A stretch of DNA of 32,530 nt from Ignavibacteriota bacterium (lineage in GTDB: Bacteria; Bacteroidota; Ignavibacteria; Kapaibacteriales; UBA2268): assembly GCA_024636855.1 (NCBI GenBank), contig JAGXGG010000067.1, forward strand, positions 1 to 32,530. Reading direction: 5' to 3'. Of this stretch, positions 8,209-15,643 are shown in pieces. The notes beneath the pieces are model-generated. The model ran no database searches, was not told the DNA's origin, and was given only the letters and a program-made list of their open reading frames with translations. A program made the position numbers and the translations under genes. Position 1 is the first letter of the stretch. The number at the start of each line of letters is the position of its first letter.

Positions 8209-11200
8209 TTACTCCACCACAATAACACTCTTCGTAATAGCGTCATAAGGAGTAATCAATCGTACCTGATACAAGCCACTAGGTATAGAAAGTATGTTTA
8301 TCTGCATCTGCTTAGTTCTTGTAGATTGCATCCACTCGTCCGTGTATATCACCCTTCCGTCAGTAGCAACTAGCTCCAGCTTCATAGCACCCTGCATACC
8401 AGTGGTGATATCTATGTTCATCTGCTCACTTGCTGGGTTGGGGTTTATAGACAGCGTTGTTGGGTCGAATGTTGTTATGTTCCTAAGTGGAAAAACACAA
8501 ACAGAGTCGATATATATCTTCCCAGGCTGTTCGATTACTTCTATGTAAGGATTGGTAAATGAGTAGTTAGGGAACGTGATGTCGTATTCTAAAGAACTAG
8601 ATAATAGTATCGTACCTTTCAGGTTGTGAATGTTAGTTCTTGATTGGTTGATAGCTTGAGTTTGATTTATAGTATAACTATCATTTGTAAAGAAAGCTGT
8701 TCTGTCTATTTCGGTAGTTATTGTGTACTCTTGTGCTGGTAGGTCAGCTTCACATTCTAGGTAAACTGGAACAGTTTCTGTTTGTCCGATTTGAGTGTAT
8801 ATGTCAGTTGTGCTGATAGTTGTACGAGCATATACAGTTGCTGTTATTGGGATTGTAATTACAGTGTCGCACGGCTCTATTATGCTAATATCAATGCTAT
8901 TGCTGAATGGGCCTAATTGTGTAGGTACAAAATCATAGTTGTATGGATATGATTGTCCATCAGCAATCGTTTGACCATTATCTAACTTTATATTAAACCC
9001 ACTATTGTTTGTGATTGTTGTATTATCTGTTTTGGTTTCTGTAATATAAACCTTCCCAAAATCTATACTTCCTTTGCTTATATCAAAACTCACTTCATAC
9101 TTCTCTACTGTGAATGACTCTGTTGCACTACACCCATTCTCATCTGTAACGGTTAGTGTATATGTGCCTGCTTCTGTTACTTCTATTTCTTCAGTTATCT
9201 CGTTTGTTGACCATAAGTATTCGTCGAAATCTTCGCTAGATGATAGTGTTGCAGTTTCATTATTACAGATTATATTCTCACCCAATATTTCAAACGTTGG
9301 TATTGGGCTTTCGTTTACAGTAAATTCAGCTGTTCCTACACATCCTGCTTTGCTAACAGTAACTGAATATGTTGCAGCTTGGTTTACTACTATAACTGGT
9401 GTTTCTTCTCCGTTACTCCATTTGTATGTATAGCTTGGGTCATTTGGTAAAGCAGTTAGTGTTGCTGATTCACCTGAGCAGATGTTGCTTCCTGTTATAG
9501 TAGGTTTCAAATTATCTTCTACTTTGATTGCTATTTCAGTGCTGTCCATACAGCCAGTTTTTGTGTCAGTTATTATAAGCTTATAATTGCCGCTTTGGCT
9601 AACATAGATGCTCTTTGTTGTAGCTCCTGTGTTCCACTCGTATCTATAATAAGGAAGATCGTAGCGTGATTGAAGTAAAGTTGAGTCACCGCTGCATATT
9701 GTTGTTGGTGATGGGTCTAATTCTACTCTAACCTGAGGATGGTCTTTCACTTCTATTGTTCTTGATACTGTACATCCTTCTTCTGTTTTAACTGTTAAGG
9801 TATATCTTGTTGGGTTAATAACAGTAATTGATTTTGTAGTCTCTCCATTAGACCACTTGTATTCTGGATATTCATCAGTGCTTGTGAGTGTTACGGATTC
9901 TCCCTTACATTTAATTGTATCGCCTTCAATTGCTAATACATAATCCTTTCCAAATCCAACATTCAACTCTACATAAGATTCACAACCAACATCATTAGTA
10001 ACTGTTACTCCATACATTCCACTTTTTGTAACTGTTATATATTCAGTAGTATCACCAGTTGACCAAAGATATGAAGCAAATTGTTCTTTCAACCTTATTA
10101 CTATAACACCATCATTACATAAAAATGCTTTGGGATATGCTTCTATAGTAGGTTTAGGAGTTGGTTTTACTCGAACAAATGTCTCTGCCGTGTATGTTTC
10201 TTGACCACTTCTGACAGTCACTATATATAGACCTGCTTGGTCTAGTTGAATATTTTTGATACTTGGGAATTGTTCATTTGACTTGTAGTTTTTTGGACCA
10301 GTCCAGTTATATGTAGCACTCGTGTCAGGTAACTGTGTCTTTGCAAATAACTCCAATTTTTCTCCTTCACATAATATAATCTCACTCCGTACATACACTG
10401 GTGCGAATGACGCGGATATGAATTGGGGTAAATCAATACTTCCATATACTGGCTTTCCTTTATTTAATCCAAAATAAAGCGGGTCAAACCTATAATTTGG
10501 ATTTAACTCACTATTAGGATTTTCAATGGATGATATGTGGTTTGCGTGGTTTCTACAGATGTATATTTTATTATTTGGTGCTATTCTAAGTTGCGATATA
10601 TTACCAAAAGTTAGTCCAGTTGTTGTATAAGAATCATAATCTTTACTCAATGGAACTAGTGTTTTAATTATAGTAATTAAAACTTCTTTTCTAGTGTCAT
10701 ATCTAAGAATAGATTCTTTAGTACCAGAACTAATCGGATTTTCAAAAGTAAATAAATATAAAAAATTAGAATTTGAAGAAAATTCCATATCCCTTAAGTA
10801 ATACTCATCTAATATTAACTCTTTATAATTTTTGAAATTTAAAGTTGTTGCATCAAAGTCACAAGTATAGAGTTTAGACTTGTGATATTTAGCCTCCGAT
10901 TCACTAGGTAACTTGTAAAAACCTTCTTGTGAACTAACAGCAATTTTATCTCCCATTTGATTTATTTTAATTTCTCTTCCATTAGTATTCGCATCTAATT
11001 CAAAGAATGTTTGAGCTTTTTTTCTTAGAAATTTACCATCTAAATCAAATTCAAATGCTTTTATTATACCTTTTGAATCGGCACCTACTAAAATATAATT
11101 ATTAGTAATAGCACTATATGTTAATTGAATTGCTTCTGAATGATATGTTTCATCTAGTTGCTGTCTTTGTATATCGTATTTAATTTTATCATTTTCTAAA

Positions 11201-11694
11201 TCATATTCAAATATAGAATAAACTAAACCTGTAGTGTCATCTAAATTTAGAGGAGGATTATATTTTTTGTTTATTGAACCATTAGTAAAGACACAAGAAA
11301 AAGCAATAAACTTATCTCCTTTTAATGGTGCTATTACAATTCCTTCTGTCTGTGAGATATGTAAACCAAACATGTCATCGAGTATATCAAACTTCCTACC
11401 CTGAAGTTCTTCCCCATTGGAATGAAGAAGGTAATTGCCCAATCTATCAGAAATAGTAGATGTATTTTCGCCTCCACCAAGATTAGTATTTCCTAAAAAT
11501 ATTGGTTCTTTATCTAAAGTATTGAATGACATACCAATTCCATAATATTTGTTAGATGAATTACTTTGTGCTCCACCTCCAAAATACCAATTATAGTAAA
11601 CTTTCCCTGCAATTGGGAGTGTATCATTGAATAATTCACCAGCAGATAGGTTACTGTTAAGTACAATAAATAGAAGTATGATATATTTTTTCAT
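8209..11694 (-). CDS. secreted protein with tandem Ig/PKD-like repeats and T9SS type A sorting domain
   Basis: 1161 residues. A signal peptide (about 1-18, ending LNSNLSAG) leads into a region to about 430 with propeller-like blades of the FEFDLDGKFL and VYSIFEYDLENDKI type. Then come six tandem beta-sandwich modules of about 70 residues, centred near 465, 545, 611, 686, 758 and 828. Each carries a Y.W(S/N/T)(T/N)G..T motif, an AGxYxVTV strand and, in the last five, a GC pair. About 870-970 is a choice-of-anchor-like sandwich (SIDFGKVYITET). About 1080-1161 is the T9SS type A domain (INPNPASEQ, DGRVIYTDEW, SGLYQVRLITP). It is an exported surface protein, with no catalytic site seen; the Ig-like modules suggest a spacer or adhesin role (inference). 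Intergenic repeats flank the gene on both sides. Confidence 0.88.
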   Translation of the reverse strand: MKKYIILLFIVLNSNLSAGELFNDTLPIAGKVYYNWYFGGGAQSNSSNKYYGIGMSFNTLDKEPIFLGNTNLGGGENTSTISDRLGNYLLHSNGEELQGRKFDILDDMFGLHISQTEGIVIAPLKGDKFIAFSCVFTNGSINKKYNPPLNLDDTTGLVYSIFEYDLENDKIKYDIQRQQLDETYHSEAIQLTYSAITNNYILVGADSKGIIKAFEFDLDGKFLRKKAQTFFELDANTNGREIKINQMGDKIAVSSQEGFYKLPSESEAKYHKSKLYTCDFDATTLNFKNYKELILDEYYLRDMEFSSNSNFLYLFTFENPISSGTKESILRYDTRKEVLITIIKTLVPLSKDYDSYTTTGLTFGNISQLRIAPNNKIYICRNHANHISSIENPNSELNPNYRFDPLYFGLNKGKPVYGSIDLPQFISASFAPVYVRSEIILCEGEKLELFAKTQLPDTSATYNWTGPKNYKSNEQFPSIKNIQLDQAGLYIVTVRSGQETYTAETFVRVKPTPKPTIEAYPKAFLCNDGVIVIRLKEQFASYLWSTGDTTEYITVTKSGMYGVTVTNDVGCESYVELNVGFGKDYVLAIEGDTIKCKGESVTLTSTDEYPEYKWSNGETTKSITVINPTRYTLTVKTEEGCTVSRTIEVKDHPQVRVELDPSPTTICSGDSTLLQSRYDLPYYRYEWNTGATTKSIYVSQSGNYKLIITDTKTGCMDSTEIAIKVEDNLKPTITGSNICSGESATLTALPNDPSYTYKWSNGEETPVIVVNQAATYSVTVSKAGCVGTAEFTVNESPIPTFEILGENIICNNETATLSSSEDFDEYLWSTNEITEEIEVTEAGTYTLTVTDENGCSATESFTVEKYEVSFDISKGSIDFGKVYITETKTDNTTITNNSGFNIKLDNGQTIADGQSYPYNYDFVPTQLGPFSNSIDISIIEPCDTVITIPITATVYARTTISTTDIYTQIGQTETVPVYLECEADLPAQEYTITTEIDRTAFFTNDSYTINQTQAINQSRTNIHNLKGTILLSSSLEYDITFPNYSFTNPYIEVIEQPGKIYIDSVCVFPLRNITTFDPTTLSINPNPASEQMNIDITTGMQGAMKLELVATDGRVIYTDEWMQSTRTKQMQINILSIPSGLYQVRLITPYDAITKSVIVVE

Positions 11695-11842
11695 AATAGT
11701 TTTTCCAAATTTGTAAAGCCCCTATTCTATATAGACACATGAACAGTAAAAACGTCTCATAAATGACGAAGTTTTTATGGGTTGCTTTGCATTAACATTA
11801 ATAAATATAGTATTATCAGTGGAATAATGCAAGTGTATTACC

Positions 11843-11886
11843 ACCCCGTCCTGCTCCGCAGTCCACCCCTCGAGAGGGGAATTTTG
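11843..11886 (-). repeat. mosaic double-hairpin repeat, copy 1
   Basis: Read on the minus strand the order is AAAATTCCCC, a short variable centre (TCTCGA), GGGGTGG, a small hairpin CTGC-GGA-GCAG, then GACGGGGT. The same constant blocks in the same order occur at 32219-32275 with different hairpin interiors. CCCC/GGGG forms the first stem. The element sits in gene-free DNA upstream of the Ig-repeat cargo gene. Confidence 0.75.
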
Positions 11887-11898
11887 TGGAATTCTTAT

Positions 11899-11938
11899 TT
11901 CTCCTGGATTCTTCGGACGCTACGTTCCCACTGAGTGA
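11899..11938 (-). repeat. diverged, inverted copy of the TGAGCGTAGCGAAGA repeat
   Basis: On the minus strand this reads CACTCAGTGGGAACGTAGCG, then TCCGAAGAATCCAGGAGAAA. It keeps the CGTAGCG..GAAGA.TCCAGGAGAA skeleton of the copies at 7850 and 8076 with substitutions and an insertion. The rest of the 11695-12010 gap holds the mosaic repeat beside it and no open gene. Confidence 0.5.
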
Positions 11939-12010
11939 AGTGTGGTATATTAGGGGGGGGAGACGTATTTGACACATCTCTATAATTCTTAATTCAAATA
12001 ATCTGATGAA

Positions 12011-13786
12011 TCAATCATCGAGTAGGTTAACACTCTTGATACCTTGTATATTTAGGATTTTTAGGAAGATATTATTTACGTCATCGTCTTCTTTTAATTT
12101 CAGAGTGAAGACTCCCTCGAAATCTTCTTCTTGGGCACTGATATGTAGTTCGTGCATACTGTTTTTACCTATAGCTTCTGTTATTTGCTTTAGCATACCT
12201 TCTCTATCTTCGCCTATTATCTTCATCTTTATAAATGAATGTTGGTCCTTCTTTTCTGAGATTTCTACGAATGGATTATCCTTGAAATAATGGAATAGGG
12301 AAATAACAGCTTTGAAAGTAACTACATTCTGTTGCCATTTTGGCTCTGGTTTTACGCTATCAGAAGTTATTATCTCTACCTGATCCCCATATCTTAACTC
12401 ATAACTAAGGTCTTTTATCACCCCATTTATCTTAGCAGAAATACAGTGCAAACCGTCTTCGTATGATTTGGAAAATGCGAAGTCTAGCACTGTCGAGCCA
12501 TCTGGTAATGAGACAGGGTCGCCTTTTTTGTTATAAACTACTACATCTACATCGAATAGATTTACTTTTATCGAATTCCAGATTATCTGTATAGCATTAT
12601 CAGGGTATTCTTCTATCATTTCTTGCATCCACTCGCCCCACTCTTCTGTATCTTCGCGGGTTATGTTGAGTGCTTTTCGCTTATTTTTTAGTGAGAATTT
12701 GGAAGCAAATCCATCCTCTGCTATCGCCTCCATTTCTTGAGTGCGTATAGAGAGTTCTATTTTTTTACCGTCTGGGCCTATTATCTCTGTATGTAGAGAT
12801 TTGTACCAATCGAATTTGGGTTTAGAAATATAATCCAAAAACTTTATCGAATCGAAGGTATTAGCTATTATCCCGTGTGCGCGATAACAATCGGAAATAT
12901 CATTTGAATTTATAATAAGATTTATAGAGTAGAAATTATCTATATCTGATAGTGATTTACCCTCTTGTATCATATTGAATATCTCGTATTCGTGTTTATG
13001 ATATATTGTTAGAGTATGATCTATTTCGTGTTGATTCAAACTAGTTTCTATAGTGCCAAGGAATGAAGTTATATATCCTAGAAATTCCCTACGCTTTTGG
13101 GTCAATCTACCTTTCAAATCTTCATAAGATTCTCTATCTAGGTAATAGAATGAAAGATTCTCAAGTTCAATTTTTATTTTTAGTAACCCTAACCTATGTG
13201 CAAGCATAGTATAGAAATTAAGTGTTTCTTCGGCTATATATTTTTGTTTATTAGGAGGGAGGTAGTGCAGAGTCCTTATATTGTGTAATCTATCCGCGAG
13301 TTTAATAAGGATAACTCTAATGTCCCTTACCAAAGCCAAAAACAGCTTCCTATATGAAGCAGCTTTGTTTTCAGTTTGGCTTACTTCCTTGTGGCTTATC
13401 TTAGTTACACCATCCACCATGCGAGCTACTTCTAGACTGAAAGCATCTTTTATACTATCCCAAGTCACGCTATCCACATCTTCCATAGTATCATGCAAAA
13501 GGCAAGCAGCTACAGTTTGAGAATCATAAATAGGGAATTCTTCAAGCAAAACTATTGATACATTAAGAGGATGCGTATAGAACGGCTTACCCGATTTACG
13601 CACCATCCCTTTATGGTTGTCGTAGCAATACCAAAATGCCTTAGTTATTAGTTCCTCATTATAGTCCTGCAAATAATCTTCAGCTTTCTGTAGCAAGTAG
13701 CTCAGATCAAAATTAGGGTCTATACCAAAAGGGCTATCCTCTTCGTATTCTGGTTGGAACATAAATATGTTTTCGGTATCAATCAA
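12011..13786 (-). CDS. RelA/SpoT family protein, hydrolase-type with eroded synthetase domain
   Basis: Up to 591 residues from a TTG at 13786; an ATG at 13762 gives 583 and is the more conventional start. Domains: (p)ppGpp hydrolase HD domain (about 40-200) with RKSGKPFYTHP, LLHDTMED and LADRLHNIRT, keeping the family's metal and substrate residues; a RelA/SpoT synthetase-like domain (about 235-375); TGS (about 412-475); C-terminal ACT (about 516-591). The synthetase motifs are degraded: the usual DLxAxR is NFYSIN, the RFKDYIA arginine and lysine are replaced (KFLDYIS), and GYQS is WYKS, although the IExxIRT glutamate remains. It is shorter than full-length Rel (about 730), with the TGS-to-ACT linker reduced. 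It probably degrades the alarmone (p)ppGpp in the cytoplasm without making it (inference). It is divergent from the LD-carboxypeptidase gene, 59 bases away. Confidence 0.85.
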   Translation of the reverse strand: MIDTENIFMFQPEYEEDSPFGIDPNFDLSYLLQKAEDYLQDYNEELITKAFWYCYDNHKGMVRKSGKPFYTHPLNVSIVLLEEFPIYDSQTVAACLLHDTMEDVDSVTWDSIKDAFSLEVARMVDGVTKISHKEVSQTENKAASYRKLFLALVRDIRVILIKLADRLHNIRTLHYLPPNKQKYIAEETLNFYTMLAHRLGLLKIKIELENLSFYYLDRESYEDLKGRLTQKRREFLGYITSFLGTIETSLNQHEIDHTLTIYHKHEYEIFNMIQEGKSLSDIDNFYSINLIINSNDISDCYRAHGIIANTFDSIKFLDYISKPKFDWYKSLHTEIIGPDGKKIELSIRTQEMEAIAEDGFASKFSLKNKRKALNITREDTEEWGEWMQEMIEEYPDNAIQIIWNSIKVNLFDVDVVVYNKKGDPVSLPDGSTVLDFAFSKSYEDGLHCISAKINGVIKDLSYELRYGDQVEIITSDSVKPEPKWQQNVVTFKAVISLFHYFKDNPFVEISEKKDQHSFIKMKIIGEDREGMLKQITEAIGKNSMHELHISAQEEDFEGVFTLKLKEDDDVNNIFLKILNIQGIKSVNLLDD

Positions 13787-13845
13787 TTTTTATATTACTT
13801 TTTTCTTTAATTTACACAATTATTATAATATTCTGAAAATAAACA

Positions 13846-14889
13846 ATGAATAGACGAAATTTATTAAAAATAACGGCACTATCATCAGTATTTTTACTGA
13901 AAGGTGGTAATAATCTATTATCACAGACGAATAAGCAGTCAATTATTAGACCAAAAAGACTGGAAAAAGGTGATAAAGTTGCATTGGTATCACCTGCTTC
14001 TAATGTAACTGATTTGATGGACGTTTATCGTGCTCAGGAAATATGTGACAAACTGGGACTTAATACTATTATGCCAAAGAGCATAGTAAAAACAGCATCA
14101 GGTTATAAAACTAGGACCGTTGAAGAGCGAGTAGATGATCTACACCAAGCTTTTGCAGATAAGTCTATAAAAGCTATTTTCTGTATTAGAGGTGGATTTG
14201 GCTCAGCTGAATTATTGGATAAATTAGACTATGAGTTGATAAAAAGAAATCCGAAGATAATTTGCGGTTATAGTGATATAACAGCACTTTTGACTGGGAT
14301 AAATAAGAAAACAGGACTAGTTACCTTCCATTCCCCTGTTATGCTTTCTGATTTTGATGAAATAACATTTACTTCTTTTCAAAATATGCTATATAATAGC
14401 TCTGCTTTTGGTGAAATTAAGAATCCAATATCTAGTGATATTAGGTCGGCTAATCCAACTATTGTAATTAACGATGGTAAGTCCAAAGGCGAATTAGTCG
14501 GAGGTAATCTTTCGCTAATAACATCACTTATAGGTACCGCCTACCAAATAGATACAGAGGCTAAAATACTATTCATAGAAGATGTGGGAGAAGCTCCGTA
14601 CCGTTTGGAGCGAATGTTAACTCAGATGAGAATGGCTGGGATGTTAAACAAACTAAATGGTGTTGTAATAGGTAAATGTGATGATTGCTCAGCTGGTAGC
14701 TCACAGTCTACCTGGGATAGAAGCGAGTTAGAAGTCTATAATTATATATTCGCAGGTATGGATTACCCAGTATTCTATGGATTATTATTCGGACATACAT
14801 CTACCCAATTTACTATTCCAATTGGTATAGAAGCGGAAATGAATAGTGAAGAAGGAACTCTGACTATACTTCAGAGTGCAGTTATCTAA
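13846..14889 (+). CDS. LD-carboxypeptidase (peptidase family S66), exported
   Basis: 347 residues. S66 serine peptidases cleave the L-Lys/DAP-D-Ala bond of peptidoglycan tetrapeptides; MccF relatives cleave microcin C. The N-terminal domain has KVALVSPAS and CIRGGFGSAELLD, with the nucleophile Ser143 in GYSDITALL. The C-terminal domain has GGNLSLITSLIGT, Glu245 in FIEDVGEAPYR and His317 in FGHTSTQF, so the Ser-Glu-His triad is complete. The N-terminus MNRRNLLK followed by a hydrophobic stretch resembles a Tat signal, so the enzyme is probably periplasmic, whereas E. coli LdcA is cytoplasmic. It starts 59 bases from the divergent SpoT-like gene and overlaps the convergent barrel gene by 8 bp. 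An MccF-like immunity role is less likely, as no microcin genes are nearby. Confidence 0.88.
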   Translation: MNRRNLLKITALSSVFLLKGGNNLLSQTNKQSIIRPKRLEKGDKVALVSPASNVTDLMDVYRAQEICDKLGLNTIMPKSIVKTASGYKTRTVEERVDDLHQAFADKSIKAIFCIRGGFGSAELLDKLDYELIKRNPKIICGYSDITALLTGINKKTGLVTFHSPVMLSDFDEITFTSFQNMLYNSSAFGEIKNPISSDIRSANPTIVINDGKSKGELVGGNLSLITSLIGTAYQIDTEAKILFIEDVGEAPYRLERMLTQMRMAGMLNKLNGVVIGKCDDCSAGSSQSTWDRSELEVYNYIFAGMDYPVFYGLLFGHTSTQFTIPIGIEAEMNSEEGTLTILQSAVI

Positions 14890-15643
14890 CTCCAAGATAT
14901 GCTTTTATCATAAGTTTGGTTTGTAGATTTTGCCAGCTATTATTCGATATGTAGCTATTGACAGTATAGCTACTGATAGCACTTATTTCGCCGTATCTTT
15001 CTATACCTAAGTCAACGTCATAACTGGCGCCAATACTGACACCTAATACAAAACTTGAGAGCTCCCCTATTCTACCATTAGTTAGTTCTTTTTCAAAAGT
15101 ACCATCAGAAAATGGTATATTATTTGGTGAAACTACAAGATTACGGTGAGTTTCGCTTGAGTTTATATTAAAATTAAAATCCATTCCTGCACGCAAACTA
15201 AGTTTATCGTAGATTCTTTTTTTCACAGCCATATCTAGAGTTATAAAACCAAGAGAAATATCGCTTTCGTAAGCCGTAGTCCAATTAAACCCCGGTAAAT
15301 CAGGGTCAGTTTTTTTGATGACACTAGTTTCTGCTCTGAAATTCGAGTTTACTTGAGAATAAAGCAAAGAAGCGGTAAAAGCCAAATCATGATCGTACCA
15401 ATACTCACCGGCTAAACCGAACTGAACACCTAGACCATCGCCCACATCATAATTGCAACAAACAATGTCTTTTTCTAAAAAGGGGAAATTGCCAGTATGA
15501 TAGCCATAAGACACGCTACTGGCAACACCTATATACTTATCCGTTATATTATAAGGATGACGAGAGCTGACTTGCCAATCAAATCCCTGCGAAAGAATCA
15601 GAGAAGGAAAAGCAAATATGAATATGAGTATTATCCTTATCAT
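14882..15643 (-). CDS. outer-membrane beta-barrel protein, coupled to the upstream T9SS cargo
   Basis: 253 residues. A signal peptide (MIRIILIFIFAFPSLILSQG) precedes a mature part built of alternating amphipathic strands, such as GLGVQFGLAGEYWYDHDLAF, LSLRAGMDFNFNIN and FVLGVSIGASYDVDL, typical of an 8- to 10-stranded porin-like barrel. A CC pair lies near residue 62. Its ATG overlaps the TGA of the upstream T9SS cargo gene in an ATGA (15640-15643), so translation is probably coupled. T9SS surface proteins are sometimes co-encoded with membrane partners (PorP/SprF with SprB-type proteins). This protein is not a recognisable PorP, but an anchor role is a reasonable guess. It could also simply be a PorT-type or OmpW-type barrel. 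Confidence 0.7.
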   Translation of the reverse strand: MIRIILIFIFAFPSLILSQGFDWQVSSRHPYNITDKYIGVASSVSYGYHTGNFPFLEKDIVCCNYDVGDGLGVQFGLAGEYWYDHDLAFTASLLYSQVNSNFRAETSVIKKTDPDLPGFNWTTAYESDISLGFITLDMAVKKRIYDKLSLRAGMDFNFNINSSETHRNLVVSPNNIPFSDGTFEKELTNGRIGELSSFVLGVSIGASYDVDLGIERYGEISAISSYTVNSYISNNSWQNLQTKLMIKAYLGVR

